DNA from: Terriglobia bacterium
GTDB taxonomy: Bacteria > Acidobacteriota > Terriglobia > JAIQFV01
NCBI GenBank assembly: GCA_020073085.1
Contig: JAIQFV010000006.1
Coordinates: forward strand, 186,001 to 250,000
Reading direction: 5' to 3'
DNA length: 64,000 nt
In this document: piece by piece, positions 29,425 to 39,124 of the stretch
Layout: each line of letters begins with the position of its first letter
How positions within the stretch are numbered: the stretch's first letter is position 1
Notes under the pieces: model-generated
Seen by the model: the letters and a program-made list of their open reading frames with translations, nothing else
Told to the model about the DNA's origin: nothing
Database searches by the model: none
Position numbers and translations under genes: made by a program

Positions 29425-30339
29425 TCACCTTTTCAAAAATCCGATCTTGACGAGGAAATTCGAAAGGGCACTGCTGAACTCCTTCGGTTTTTCCATCATT
29501 AGAAAGTGGCTTACCTCCGGCCACGTCTGGTAATCGAGGTTGGGGGCGATGCTGCGATCGAACTGCTCGTTGTCGGCAGCCCAATTGGAGGCTTGGGCCA
29601 TGATCGCCAGCGTCGGAACAGTAATCTTGTCCTGCTGCCAAATCCCTTCATTCAACATGCCCTCCATCGCGCTGACGGCAACATATTGGGGAGTCCGCAG
29701 CATGGCCGCCTTGATTTCTCCCTTCAAGACGGGATCGGCCATTGGCTGCAACATGCCGTCAATCAGGCGTTCGGCAGCAATTGCATAATTTGGACCGCGG
29801 AGAGGTTCAAAAAATTTCTCGGCAGCGGCCTTGTCGGGAAAGGGCCGAAGGGAGCCGTCCACAATGACCAGGGCAATCGTCTTTTCCGGATACTTCCGGT
29901 AGAACTGGCGGATGACCGGCGTCCCCATGCTATGTCCCACGAGTACGGCACGATTCACTTTGGACTCGCGTAACACCGCCTCCACCGCGCGGGCAAACAA
30001 ATCCATGGTGTATGCAATCCGGGGTTTGTCGCTCAAGCCATGACCCGGCAGGTCGATCAGGATGACCCGGGTCTTGTCCTTGAAGGCCGGAACCTGGTCC
30101 TTCCAGAAACTCAGATCACAGGTCCAGCCGTGAACAAACACGAGTGCATCACTCCCCTGGCCATAGCTTTCGTAATGCACGCGCATCCGGTCGAGCTTTG
30201 CAAAGCGAGGTCCTTCCTTGGCTCCCTTGGCAGGCGCCATGACCGGCCAGCAGACCAAAACCGCGGCGAATAGCAGAACCCAGAAGCGCGACCCACCCGA
30301 TCTGCCTGGGGTGAATTTAGCCCGGTTGCAAAAGAACAT
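29425..30339 (-). CDS. Exported alpha/beta hydrolase
   Basis: This 304-residue alpha/beta hydrolase starts at ATG 30339, preceded by AAAGGAG. Alternative upstream starts lack a site. A signal peptide (FWVLLFAAVLVCWPVMAPAKG) implies export. The fold is marked by VFVHGWTCDLSFW (oxyanion loop), the nucleophile in VLVGHSMGTP, and a C-terminal His in EVSHFLMME. The acid is likely in the TLAIMAQASNWAADN region. The substrate cannot be inferred; esterase, lactonase and epoxide hydrolase relatives share this pattern. Confidence 0.88.
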   Translation of the reverse strand: MFFCNRAKFTPGRSGGSRFWVLLFAAVLVCWPVMAPAKGAKEGPRFAKLDRMRVHYESYGQGSDALVFVHGWTCDLSFWKDQVPAFKDKTRVILIDLPGHGLSDKPRIAYTMDLFARAVEAVLRESKVNRAVLVGHSMGTPVIRQFYRKYPEKTIALVIVDGSLRPFPDKAAAEKFFEPLRGPNYAIAAERLIDGMLQPMADPVLKGEIKAAMLRTPQYVAVSAMEGMLNEGIWQQDKITVPTLAIMAQASNWAADNEQFDRSIAPNLDYQTWPEVSHFLMMEKPKEFSSALSNFLVKIGFLKR

Positions 30340-30436
30340 GGAAGGCTCCTTTGACATGAGTAGCACTGTTATCGTTGTCTCGTTAAGCGCCCTTTGTCCC
30401 CGAATCATGCCAGGCACGCGGTCCGTGGCAAAATCT

Positions 30437-30826
30437 TTATCGCCGAACTTCGCTCATCAGTGCCAGGAGATTATTGTCGACATCCCGCAGGAAAGCCAAC
30501 CATAAGTCATGATCTGCCAACTGTGCCGCGCGATGTGGTGTGGCTTCAAAATGTACCCCGCGCGAGGAAAGTGTATCGAACGCGGCCTGGATATCTTCGA
30601 CCTTGTAATAGAGGATAGAGCCGGGGTGATCGAACTCGGGTTTCCCGGGGAGGGTCAGCATCAGCCGGACGCCGCCGCAGTCAAAGAACGCCATGTTCGG
30701 GACTTCAAACAGAAACCTCATGCCGAGCATGTCACGATAGAATTCGATGGCCTTCTTGACGTCGTGAACGTTGATTGAAATCTGACTGATTTGGGACAGT
30801 CCGAAGGTTGTAGAGAAGGTCGTCAT
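30437..30826 (-). CDS. VOC-superfamily protein (glyoxalase/bleomycin-resistance fold)
   Basis: This 129-residue single VOC module reads ISINVHDVKKAIEFYRDMLG, then FEVPNMAFFDCGGVRLML, then SILYYKVEDIQAAFDTLSSRG, and ends with FLRDVDNNLLALMSEV. The paired beta-alpha-beta motifs usually bind a metal and act on small electrophiles or bind antibiotics; the specific function is unknown. ATG 30826 has GGAGAC upstream. It sits between the exported hydrolase and the M28 peptidase on the same strand. Confidence 0.87.
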   Translation of the reverse strand: MTTFSTTFGLSQISQISINVHDVKKAIEFYRDMLGMRFLFEVPNMAFFDCGGVRLMLTLPGKPEFDHPGSILYYKVEDIQAAFDTLSSRGVHFEATPHRAAQLADHDLWLAFLRDVDNNLLALMSEVRR

Positions 30827-30888
30827 GGTTGTCTCCTCGAATGAATAGGATGCGCCTTCTTGAGGTCATCGAATTTCTTCATCAGAAT

Positions 30889-32355
30889 TCAGCGTGGCAG
30901 CGGGTCCGGAAGACTTGCGATCGCATAGGCCAGCACCGCCATCGCCGCCGCGTTTTCGGCCAGCTCAGAGGGAACCACCTTATCCAGCGTATCAGCGGCC
31001 GTATGATGATAGTTGAAGTAGGTGCGGCTGTCTTGAAACAGGCCGAACGCGGGCACCCCTGCCGATTCGAGCGGAGAAATGTCCGACCCGGTCTCATCGG
31101 AGGGGTTCATCAAGGTTGCGCCAGAACTCTCGAGAACCTGGGAGACCGGCCTCAACATCGGCAATGCTTTGGGGTTTGCATTGACATTGAATCCGAGGGG
31201 GTGGCCAGCGCCCAGATCACTCTCGATGGCAGCGATATGATTGGCGAGGTCTCCGGCGTAATCTTTGGCATAGGTCCTCCCCCCGACTAATCCATTTTCC
31301 TCGTTCATCCACGCAACGATCCGAATGGTTCGCTTGGGGCGGAGACGGAGCTGGCGGAGCAGCTGCGCGGTTTGCAGGGCGACGGCCACTCCCGCGGCAT
31401 CATCGATCGCCCCGGTGGCGAGGTCCCACGAATCAAGGTGACCCGACACGATGATCACCTGCTCGGGATGTTCGCTTCCTTTGAGGTCGCCGATGACGTT
31501 ATAGCTGACCGCATCCGGCAAGGTCTGAGGCGTCAGGGTCATATGAAGGCGCACGGGTCCTTGGGCGACGAGATCGGCAATCAGATCGGCGTCCTCGGAG
31601 GTGACGGCCGCAGCCGGGATCTTGGGTGCATCTGCGGCATAACGCATGGCGCCGGTGTGTGCCAGGCGATAATCACCGCCTCCTGGAGACCGGTTCAATG
31701 CGGCCACGGCGCCCAGCCTTGCTGCCGCGCTCGCGCCGAGACCCCGGTAAACGACCGATTGACCGTAGGCGGGCCCTCCGTAGCCTTCTGCCGCCATCTG
31801 CTTGTCGAATCGCTTGTTGAAGAGAACGATCTTTCCGGACACCTTCTCGCGGCCCAGGGCATTGAGTTCGTCGAAGTCATTGACCACGACAACCTCCGCG
31901 GTCACTCCTTCTGCCGGGGTTGCCACGCTCCCTCCCAGGGCCGTCAAGACGATTTTCTGCACTGTATCCGGCGCCTGGCCCGGGAATTGAACCAACTCGC
32001 CGGTTTCCTGGCCGCGCACCCAGTGGGGCACCGTCAATTTCTCGAGTTGGACATCCAGTCCAAGCCGGCGCATCTCGGAAGCCACGTACTCCACAGCCTG
32101 CTGGGCCTGCGGCGAACCGGTCAGCCGCGGGCCAATGTTGTTGGTCAGGTGACGGAGTTGAGCATAAGCATAATCGCTCTTAAGGGCCGCCTGCTGGACC
32201 TGTTTCAATTCATTCATGAGCTGCGGGGGATAGGTATAACTTGTGGTCCTGGGGCCTGGTTGTGCAAAAGAGGTGAAGCTCCAACAAATAACGAATACGG
32301 TAGCAAAAGAAAAGAGGGATCCGTAGGGTTTGGGTGGCGGAACAGTGTTTTTCAT
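30889..32355 (-). CDS. Exported M28-family zinc aminopeptidase/carboxypeptidase
   Basis: This 488-residue protein has a signal peptide after MKNTVPPPKPYGS and a full M28 peptidase domain with an inserted protease-associated region. Two zinc ions would be held by His306 (SGHLDSWD), Asp318 (AIDDAAG), the EE pair 352-353 (MNEENG), an Asp in IESDLGAG, and a C-terminal His in FNYHHTAADT. Such enzymes remove residues from peptides outside the cytoplasm. ATG 32355 is preceded by GAAGAAGG. It is divergent from the TonB receptor at 32673, which could import the products. Confidence 0.9.
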   Translation of the reverse strand: MKNTVPPPKPYGSLFSFATVFVICWSFTSFAQPGPRTTSYTYPPQLMNELKQVQQAALKSDYAYAQLRHLTNNIGPRLTGSPQAQQAVEYVASEMRRLGLDVQLEKLTVPHWVRGQETGELVQFPGQAPDTVQKIVLTALGGSVATPAEGVTAEVVVVNDFDELNALGREKVSGKIVLFNKRFDKQMAAEGYGGPAYGQSVVYRGLGASAAARLGAVAALNRSPGGGDYRLAHTGAMRYAADAPKIPAAAVTSEDADLIADLVAQGPVRLHMTLTPQTLPDAVSYNVIGDLKGSEHPEQVIIVSGHLDSWDLATGAIDDAAGVAVALQTAQLLRQLRLRPKRTIRIVAWMNEENGLVGGRTYAKDYAGDLANHIAAIESDLGAGHPLGFNVNANPKALPMLRPVSQVLESSGATLMNPSDETGSDISPLESAGVPAFGLFQDSRTYFNYHHTAADTLDKVVPSELAENAAAMAVLAYAIASLPDPLPR

Positions 32356-32672
32356 CGGCCTTCTTCCATTGAATAAGGTTTCTGACGTTGTCGGGTTCAA
32401 TGTCAATCTGCTATGGAAACCTCGGCATTATAGGGAATCGCTCCGCAGAAGGCCAGCCTTGATTCCCTTGGGCGAGGGGGAGGCTTTTGACTCGCGGCAG
32501 GACACTGCAGTACCGGTCGATTCGAGCATCGCACCAGGTTTCCACACCGCCCGGAGCCCCTCTTCTTCCTGGTATGCTTTTATGTTGCCCGCAGTTCTCT
32601 TTCTGTCTTATCCTTTGCACACTCCTGGAAGGCGTTCTTTAAACAATCGACGGCCTGAGGTTGGAATCTATA
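32356..32672. other. Divergent promoter region, M28 peptidase / TonB receptor
   Basis: These 317 bases lie between divergent genes. The best plus-strand promoter candidate is TTGCAC at 32615-32620, then 17 bases, then TTTAAA at 32638-32643, about 30 bases before the receptor ATG. Confidence 0.4.
32615..32643 (+). promoter_or_regulatory. Possible sigma-70-like promoter of the TonB receptor
   Basis: TTGCAC and TTTAAA with 17-base spacing resemble -35 and -10 hexamers. The match is moderate and no other evidence exists. Confidence 0.3.
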
Positions 32673-35654
32673 ATGAAAAAAAGACGATTTCGGCATTTAG
32701 CCCCGCTGGCATGCGCACTGCTCCTCTGTGCGCTTCTGTCTTCGGGGGTGATCTTTGCGCAGAGTCCCGAGGCGGCCCTGTCGGGGACCGTGTCTGACGA
32801 GAGCGGGGCACGCATTCCCTCCGCAGTCGTTTCGATCCGGGGCGTGGACTCGACATACAATCGTCAAACAAAGACCGATCCGGCGGGGGCCTTTCGAATC
32901 GAGCCCATCCCTCCGGGGAGGTATCAACTCAAGGTCGCGGCGCGCGGATTCGCGGAAGCTACGTATGAAATCAACATACACGTGAGCTCCATCCCCACCC
33001 TTTCGGTCACGCTTAGGCCGGAGGCTCTCAAACAGTCTGTCTCCGTCGTGGGAGAGGAGTACTCCCTGACTTCGCAACCGATCGAGACCACCAGCAGCAT
33101 CGAGAAGACCACGGTTTCAGCCCGCGACCTGACGGCCCTTCCCCTCGCGCATCGCAGCTTTGCCAACATCGCTTATTTGAGCCCCATGACTCAGCCGGTA
33201 GAACCTTCCGATCCCACCAAAGCACGCATCACCGCAGTCTCGTTTGCGGGGAGCTCAGGGTTGAACGTCGACTTGTCCGTTGACGGTGGGGACAACAACG
33301 ATGATTATATCGGTGGGTTCCTGCAAAACTATTCCCCCGATGCCATCCAGGATTTTGCGATCCGAACGGCCCAGTTCGATGCCGACACCTCGAGGACCAA
33401 CGGCGGTTCCGTCATCATCGCCACTCGCCGAGGCACCGAACAGTGGCATGGGAGTCTCGGGTTTTATGAGCGCAGCCGCTCTCTGAATGCGCGCAATGAT
33501 CTCGACAATCCTGAGCCGAATCCCAAGCAGCCTTTCTCGAGACAGAATGGTGTCGCCACCCTTGGAGGTCCCCTTCGAAAAGGACGGCTGTGGATGTTCT
33601 CATCCCTGGAATACATCCACGAAAACGCAAGCGTCGCCTACAGTGCGGACAGCTTGATTGAATTCAGGGCTCTGGCCGCGCTGGCGAACGGGGGGCTAGT
33701 CCCGGGGGTGAGTTCCATCGGCGTTCCTTCCTCGGTCCTGGTGCCATTTCGGGACACGCTCTTTTCGACACGGGTAGATTGGTCTTCCTCAGACCGCTCA
33801 CAATGGTTCTTCCGCGGCTCGCTGGACCGGAGCCTTGTGCAGAACGATCTGGTTCAGCAGGCCGCTCTACCCTCCACAGGGGCCACCACCCGTTCCAACT
33901 ATTTCAGTTTTCTGGTCAGCAATCAGTATCAGTTCCCATCGAACTGGACCGCGGTCCTTACCGTGGAAGCCAGCGAATTCCATCACACCAAGGAGAGAAA
34001 CTCGCCACTGGGCCTTGCCCTGGCGTTCCCATTCAGCGCGAGCTTTCACACCACGTCCGGGTTCGAGACCTTTGGTGACAATCAGTTTGTTACTCCCATC
34101 ACCGCGTTTCCCGTTCAGCGCGACCAGCAGAAGTACCAACTGCGGTATGACCTCCATTACTCGGCCGGCAAGCACTCCCTTTCATTGGGAACAAACTTGA
34201 TCCACGAGCCCGTCTTAAGGGGAAGGCTCGCCGATGATCCGGAACTTCTGGTGGAGTTTCCCAACGATCCGAGCTTCTATCTCTCCAACCTGGCGCAATT
34301 CTCTTCCGATTTCCTGGCGGGGAGCACAGAAATTCCCGGCGGCAATGGGAATTTTTCACAGAGCATTCGCAGGTTGGGAGTCTACGGGCAGGATTCCTGG
34401 CGTGTTCGGCCTCATCTGACGTTGAATTTTGGGCTCCGATACGACACGACCTTCGGGCTCTTTCGAGCTGAGGGACGTCTGCAGGACCAAAATCCGGCGG
34501 TCGCCACCCTGAACGCCCTCGGAGTCCCGCTCTCGCCGGGCATTCCCCATGACTATCGCCGGGCCCTGGCGCCGCGGCTGGGATTGGCATACTCTCCCGG
34601 GAGTTCATCCAGGACGGTGATTCGGGCCGGGGTGGGTTTGTATTACAACGACCTGAGTCAAAACGGTTGGGTGAATGCCTTTCAGGCGGTGAACGCTCCC
34701 TTGACGGGCCGACTGGAGCCGGGAGACCAGGGCGCGGTCATTGATCCGCAATATCACACCCCCTATGCCTTGGAAGCCAGTGCCGGCATCGAGCATGCTT
34801 TCCACAAGAATTGGCGTTTAAATGTCCAATACGAACATCACCAGGGAGTCCACCAGTACCGTCGGTACGAGTACGTCGGGGGATTCACGCTTCCCGAAGA
34901 TGCGCCCAACATCTCGCTGTTCAGGACCGACAATCGGTCCCGCTATGATGGGGTCTCGTTCATGGTGCAGCACCGCATGTCCAGCCGGTTCGAATTGACC
35001 GCTCATTACACCCTTGCCAGTGCATCCACATGGGGAGCAACCGTCGGTGAGCTGTTTGACTACGTCAACGGGGTCAGCGATGTGCGAAATGCTTTCGGCC
35101 CGGGAGACCATGGTCCTTCAGGCGAAGATGTGCGGCATCGCCTGGTGATTGCCGGGGCGCTGAGATTGCCTCTTAAGCTCGAAGTCACCACTCTCTCCCA
35201 ATTTGAGAGTGCGCGTCCGTTCACCCTGGCCACGCCGGTGGATTTGAACGGGGATGGACTCGATTCCAATGACCGGGCGGTCGTGAACGGAGTCCAGACC
35301 ACGCTCGACCAGTTTCGAGGAGCCCCGTTTGCGCAGATCGATCTTCGGGTGAGCCGGGAATTTACCCTGGGCGAGCGTGTTGCGGTCCACCCGTTCGTGG
35401 AGTTTTTTAACCTCCTCAACCGCACCAATCCCGGAAACAACTTTGTGTCGGATCTCTCCGCCCTGCCCATCCCGGCAAATCAACTCGGCAACGCCACGGC
35501 TCTTTGCGCGAATGCCGCATGCACGGCCACCCGGCCCATTACCAGTCTCAACGATCTGAGGGTCCCCGCAGGGGCCCTGGGTGATTTCTTCGGACCCGGC
35601 ACCACTGTTGGCATCCCCTTTGCTGCCCAACTTGGAATCCGGCTGACGTTCTGA
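32673..35654 (+). CDS. Oar-like TonB-dependent outer-membrane receptor
   Basis: A 993-residue receptor of the Oar/TonB-dependent carboxypeptidase-regulatory class. After a signal peptide (HLAPLACALLLCALLSSGVIFA) comes a CarboxypepD_reg beta-sandwich (about 33-115, ending in VTLRPEALKQSVSVVG), then a plug-like part (LTALPLAHRSFANIAYLSP), then a long barrel. C-terminal features are FVEFFNLLNRTNPGNNF and a final Phe in RLTF, as usual for Bam-inserted barrels. It should bind and import peptides or other large ligands using TonB. ATG 32673 starts the signal peptide; TTG 32661 is an alternative. The next gene follows after 28 bases. Confidence 0.9.
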   Translation: MKKRRFRHLAPLACALLLCALLSSGVIFAQSPEAALSGTVSDESGARIPSAVVSIRGVDSTYNRQTKTDPAGAFRIEPIPPGRYQLKVAARGFAEATYEINIHVSSIPTLSVTLRPEALKQSVSVVGEEYSLTSQPIETTSSIEKTTVSARDLTALPLAHRSFANIAYLSPMTQPVEPSDPTKARITAVSFAGSSGLNVDLSVDGGDNNDDYIGGFLQNYSPDAIQDFAIRTAQFDADTSRTNGGSVIIATRRGTEQWHGSLGFYERSRSLNARNDLDNPEPNPKQPFSRQNGVATLGGPLRKGRLWMFSSLEYIHENASVAYSADSLIEFRALAALANGGLVPGVSSIGVPSSVLVPFRDTLFSTRVDWSSSDRSQWFFRGSLDRSLVQNDLVQQAALPSTGATTRSNYFSFLVSNQYQFPSNWTAVLTVEASEFHHTKERNSPLGLALAFPFSASFHTTSGFETFGDNQFVTPITAFPVQRDQQKYQLRYDLHYSAGKHSLSLGTNLIHEPVLRGRLADDPELLVEFPNDPSFYLSNLAQFSSDFLAGSTEIPGGNGNFSQSIRRLGVYGQDSWRVRPHLTLNFGLRYDTTFGLFRAEGRLQDQNPAVATLNALGVPLSPGIPHDYRRALAPRLGLAYSPGSSSRTVIRAGVGLYYNDLSQNGWVNAFQAVNAPLTGRLEPGDQGAVIDPQYHTPYALEASAGIEHAFHKNWRLNVQYEHHQGVHQYRRYEYVGGFTLPEDAPNISLFRTDNRSRYDGVSFMVQHRMSSRFELTAHYTLASASTWGATVGELFDYVNGVSDVRNAFGPGDHGPSGEDVRHRLVIAGALRLPLKLEVTTLSQFESARPFTLATPVDLNGDGLDSNDRAVVNGVQTTLDQFRGAPFAQIDLRVSREFTLGERVAVHPFVEFFNLLNRTNPGNNFVSDLSALPIPANQLGNATALCANAACTATRPITSLNDLRVPAGALGDFFGPGTTVGIPFAAQLGIRLTF

Positions 35655-35682
35655 AAGCGTATTGAAATCAAACGGCCCGCCC

Positions 35683-36408
35683 ATGGGATTATTTCGCGAA
35701 GTCTCAATTTCCTTAGCAACCCGGCAGGTAGCAAAAGCAAAAGAGAGGGTCCGAGAGAACAAACTTCTAACCCTCGGTGTCGTGGTGCTGGGCGTCATTG
35801 GGGTGGTTATCGTTTATTATGCGGTGGTGACGGTGGTGGCGTACGAGGTGACCCCCCAACTCTACGCCGACTATGTGGCTTCCCACAGGATGCCGCTCCG
35901 GCTGGAGTCCCTTCCTCCGCGGGATGTTGAAATCCTGCTGGCGGTTGAGGATCCCAACTTCATGAATCACCATGGTATCGATCTGTCGACTCCCGGCGCC
36001 GGCTACACCACCATTACCCAGGGGCTGGCAAAACAGGTTTACTTCGTCCATTTCCGCTCCGGTATCGCGAAGGTCAAGCAGTCGCTCTACGCTATGGTCC
36101 TGGATCGGCTCGTGACCAAGCAGGATCAACTCAAACTCTTCATCAATACCGTGTACATGGGGACTTTGGCTGGAAAACCGGTCAATGGCCTCTCGGATGC
36201 CGCGCGTGTTTACTTTGGGAAGGATTTTGGCGCGTTGACCGAAGACCAGTATATTGCGCTGGTGGCGATGATTGTAGGGCCGGACGGCTACAGCGTCGTC
36301 CGGTTCCCCGCCCGCAACGCGGAACGGGTCCGGAGGATCAAGAAATTGTTGCGGGGTGAATGCAAACCGTCCGGTCTGGCGGATGTGTATTACGAAGGCT
36401 GCAAGTAG
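35683..36408 (+). CDS. Monofunctional peptidoglycan glycosyltransferase-like protein (GT51)
   Basis: This 241-residue protein has one transmembrane helix (about 27-52) followed by a GT51 domain. The motif AVEDPNFMNHHGID carries Glu89, at the catalytic position of the AVEDxxF(x)xHxG motif. TTITQGLAKQVYF (about 112-124) corresponds to the GGSTITQQLAKN segment, with the second Gln and flanking Gly altered. VYMGTLAGKPVNGLSDAARVYFGK corresponds to the NxxYxGxGxyGIxxAAxxYFGK region but is divergent. The size fits a MtgA-like enzyme that polymerises lipid II. It may instead be a degenerate relative. The start ATG 35683 lies 28 bases after the TonB receptor, so they are probably cotranscribed. Confidence 0.75.
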   Translation: MGLFREVSISLATRQVAKAKERVRENKLLTLGVVVLGVIGVVIVYYAVVTVVAYEVTPQLYADYVASHRMPLRLESLPPRDVEILLAVEDPNFMNHHGIDLSTPGAGYTTITQGLAKQVYFVHFRSGIAKVKQSLYAMVLDRLVTKQDQLKLFINTVYMGTLAGKPVNGLSDAARVYFGKDFGALTEDQYIALVAMIVGPDGYSVVRFPARNAERVRRIKKLLRGECKPSGLADVYYEGCK

Positions 36409-36506
36409 TCTTGGAGCGCCCCTCTACACCTCTGCTGTAGGGTTCGATTTTTTGGGGTCGTCCCTATCAAAAGTCATTTCATGAATCGGCGCAAAGGAGA
36501 CATTCT

Positions 36507-37559
36507 ATGAAACGCTCTTCCATCTTAGCCATCGTTCTTCTGATTGTTTTTGGAAGTCTATTGATCGCACAGGATCACGCGACGTTCAAAGTGGGTACGG
36601 CGACCGCGGCCCGGGGGCAGAAAACCAGCGGGGTGATCGAAGTGCCTGCGGGTGTTGATGCGGCCTTGAGTATCCCGGTTGTGGTGGTGCATGGCGCGAA
36701 GCCCGGGCCCGTTCTCGCGCTGGTCGCAGGGGCCCATGGAACGGAATATGCCTCCATCATTGCGCTCGAAAAGCTGATCGAAAAATTGAATCCCGCGGAG
36801 ATTTCCGGGACGGTCATCATTGTCCCGCTCGTCAACATTCAATCCTTCGAGAAAAAGGTGCCCCACGTCAATCCGGTGGACGGAAAGAGCATGAACCGGT
36901 TCTATCCGGGCAAGGCAGACGGCACGCAGACCGAGCGGGCATCCTTCCAGATTACAAAACAGGTCGTGGAACCATGCGATTATCTTATCGATCTGCATGG
37001 GGGCGATCTGGACGAGAGCCTGCGGCCTTACAGCTACTGGGTCCGGACCGACGACGAAAAGCTGAATGCCATCTCCCGTGAGTTGACGATGGCGTTTGGA
37101 TTGGACCACATCATCATTACCCAGGACCGCCCCAAGGACCCTAATGCCTCGGTCTATCTCGACAGCACGGCCGCCCTGCGCGGAAAGCCCTCGGTCACCG
37201 TGGAGGCGGGGCATGCCGGCACTGTCGAACCGGAGGATGTGAACGCCCTGGTTCACGGCTGTTTGAACGTCATGCGGTATCTGAAGATGGCCCCGGGGAC
37301 GGCCACGAGGATCGACCGTCCGGTCTGGATCATGAGGATCAATCCGGTGACCAGCGAGCAGACCGGGATTTTTTATCCGCTCGTCAAGCGCGGAACCTAC
37401 GTGGCGGAAGGCATGAGGATCGGTTACGTCACCGACTATGTCGGGAAGGTGATCTTCGAAGTCCATGCCCCGTCAACGGGGGTCCTCCTTTATATCTGCG
37501 CCGTGCCTTCGATGAAAAAAGGCGACACGATTGCGTATATCGGGGGACTGGCAAGATAG
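36507..37559 (+). CDS. Exported succinylglutamate desuccinylase/aspartoacylase-family hydrolase
   Basis: This 350-residue protein has a signal peptide (MKRSSILAIVLLIVFGSLLIAQ) and an M14-like AstE/AspA domain. Zinc ligands would be His77 and Glu80 (GAHGTEY) and His164 (DLHGGD). A further C-terminal beta region (VVHAPSTG-like) completes it. Relatives cleave an acyl group from an N-acyl amino acid or act as deacylases; the substrate here is not predictable. ATG 36507 has an AAGGAG site. It follows the GT51 gene by 98 bases. Confidence 0.85.
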   Translation: MKRSSILAIVLLIVFGSLLIAQDHATFKVGTATAARGQKTSGVIEVPAGVDAALSIPVVVVHGAKPGPVLALVAGAHGTEYASIIALEKLIEKLNPAEISGTVIIVPLVNIQSFEKKVPHVNPVDGKSMNRFYPGKADGTQTERASFQITKQVVEPCDYLIDLHGGDLDESLRPYSYWVRTDDEKLNAISRELTMAFGLDHIIITQDRPKDPNASVYLDSTAALRGKPSVTVEAGHAGTVEPEDVNALVHGCLNVMRYLKMAPGTATRIDRPVWIMRINPVTSEQTGIFYPLVKRGTYVAEGMRIGYVTDYVGKVIFEVHAPSTGVLLYICAVPSMKKGDTIAYIGGLAR

Positions 37560-37684
37560 ACAAGCCTGAAGATCGAAGCCGATCTCAAGGTTTTGTTTTT
37601 GTCGTCGATAAGAGGACATGCTTCGAGCCTCACCGGTATCTCGGATCCGGGCTGTGCAATGTCAGCATACTGGGAGGAAACCTC

Positions 37685-38641
37685 GTGGACCTCTTCGGTG
37701 AAAGAAATCGCATCGGCATGAGAGGGAGGCTAATGCTGTCAGTCGTTGCATTTGGCCTAGCCTGGACAATTTTATCGGGAGACCTGGCATTTCCACTCCA
37801 GGACACTGGGCCTCCCGTTTCGTCCCCTACTGCCGCTGCGAGCAAACAGAACATGGTCCCGCCGCAGAGTTCCTCCGGCCATCACATCAAGTCTAATTCC
37901 GACCCAGCCGAGATCACCGTCAGGTCGGTGTACCTGGAAGGCGGGAGCGAGTTGCCCGATGCGCAGGCCCTGGTAACTAAGGGACTGAGGGCGCATACCT
38001 ATTTCCTGGTTGAGGTTTCAGAGTTTGTCCGCCAACTCTTTTCGGACGACGGATACCTGCACGTCGAAGTGTCCGACCCCATCACTGCACCCATAGATTC
38101 AAGGACTGTCGATGTGACGTTGCGTATCAAGGCCGGGCCGCAATACCGCTTGAACGAGATTCAAATATCCGGGGCAAAAGCGATTGCGGTAACGGAACTT
38201 CGTGGACTGTTCCCACTCCAGGGCGGGGATATCTACAACAGGGGAAAGATTCGCAAAGCCTTCGAAGCCATGAGGCGACGCTATGAGACCAAGGGGTATA
38301 TCAACTTCGTTCCCATCCCTGATGAGGAGTTTGATGAAACCGGCAGGACGATCCTGTTGAAAGTCAAAATCCAGGAAGGCAAGGCCTTTCGCTTTGGCCC
38401 ATTGAAGCTTTCTGGGGTGGAGGCGGCCCCCGGTGTGGGTCACAAGATCCTGGCGGATTGGAAACCGTATCTCGGCCAGGGATTCAATATTGAACTGGTG
38501 GAGCAATTTATCGAGGAGCATTTCCGCTTGCCAAGAGCAAAAGTTGCTGAGTTCTACTGGCGCCACGTGAGACTCGAACTGAATGAAAGAGAGGGGATCG
38601 CCGCTATCCTGTTGCTTCTCCCAAACCATGATCCGGAATAA
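37685..38641 (+). CDS. POTRA-repeat protein without a beta-barrel
   Basis: This 318-residue protein starts at GTG 37685, supported by GGGAGGAAACCTC directly upstream. After an N-terminal hydrophobic segment (about 16-36) and a linker come three beta-alpha-alpha-beta modules typical of BamA/TamA POTRA domains: ITVRSVYLEGGSELPDA (about 77), YRLNEIQISGAKAIAVTELR (about 154) and FRFGPLKLSGVEAAPG (about 237). No barrel follows. It would be an exported or anchored periplasmic protein that could assist the Bam or Tam machinery. A truncated BamA cannot be ruled out, but the frame ends cleanly. Confidence 0.75.
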   Translation: MDLFGERNRIGMRGRLMLSVVAFGLAWTILSGDLAFPLQDTGPPVSSPTAAASKQNMVPPQSSSGHHIKSNSDPAEITVRSVYLEGGSELPDAQALVTKGLRAHTYFLVEVSEFVRQLFSDDGYLHVEVSDPITAPIDSRTVDVTLRIKAGPQYRLNEIQISGAKAIAVTELRGLFPLQGGDIYNRGKIRKAFEAMRRRYETKGYINFVPIPDEEFDETGRTILLKVKIQEGKAFRFGPLKLSGVEAAPGVGHKILADWKPYLGQGFNIELVEQFIEEHFRLPRAKVAEFYWRHVRLELNEREGIAAILLLLPNHDPE

Positions 38642-39124
38642 TTGGGGCTTCGGCCAATAACGGTGTCGGGGACCAATTCTCAGCATTTGTCTTTCAGATC
38701 AGTCGACACAACTCTCCCGAATCCTGAAACTCGGTGTGTTTCGCTGACCGTATCGAATAATTGAAAATCCGGATCGGATATCACCCGGGCCGGGACCTCC
38801 ATAAATAATTTGGCACTTCCCCAAACTGTGAGCGTCTCATACCAGAGGGGACCTGTGTCGAACTACATGGGGGCTGGGGATTCTTCAGGTTTCGAATAAG
38901 CTGATTTCAGAGGTAGAAGAGAGGTTTTCGGAGGCTTTGGCCCCTCCAGATCGTTCGATTTGGAGAATGAACCTTTAGAAAGCTCAGCGGGGAGCCTGAG
39001 TTCCCCTCAATTGCGCCACCTACCCTGCCTCTTTTACCCTTAGCCCGCGGTTCGGCCTGCTCCCTGCAAAGGTGCGTCCAGGTTGCCCGTTTAGATCCAC
39101 CCAAATTCCATCTGAGGGAATGTC
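38642..39124. other. Intergenic region upstream of the ABC genes
   Basis: These 483 bases hold no convincing coding sequence or T-run terminator. Short GC hairpins such as GGAGG...CCTCC near 38931-38947 are weak. The promoter of the ABC operon should be near the 3' end, where GAGGG precedes ATG 39125. Confidence 0.5.

Noticed and set aside
36409-36465. Possible terminator with a CTACA/TGTAG stem and later T-run
   Set aside because: The stem is only five pairs and the T-run lies several bases away.
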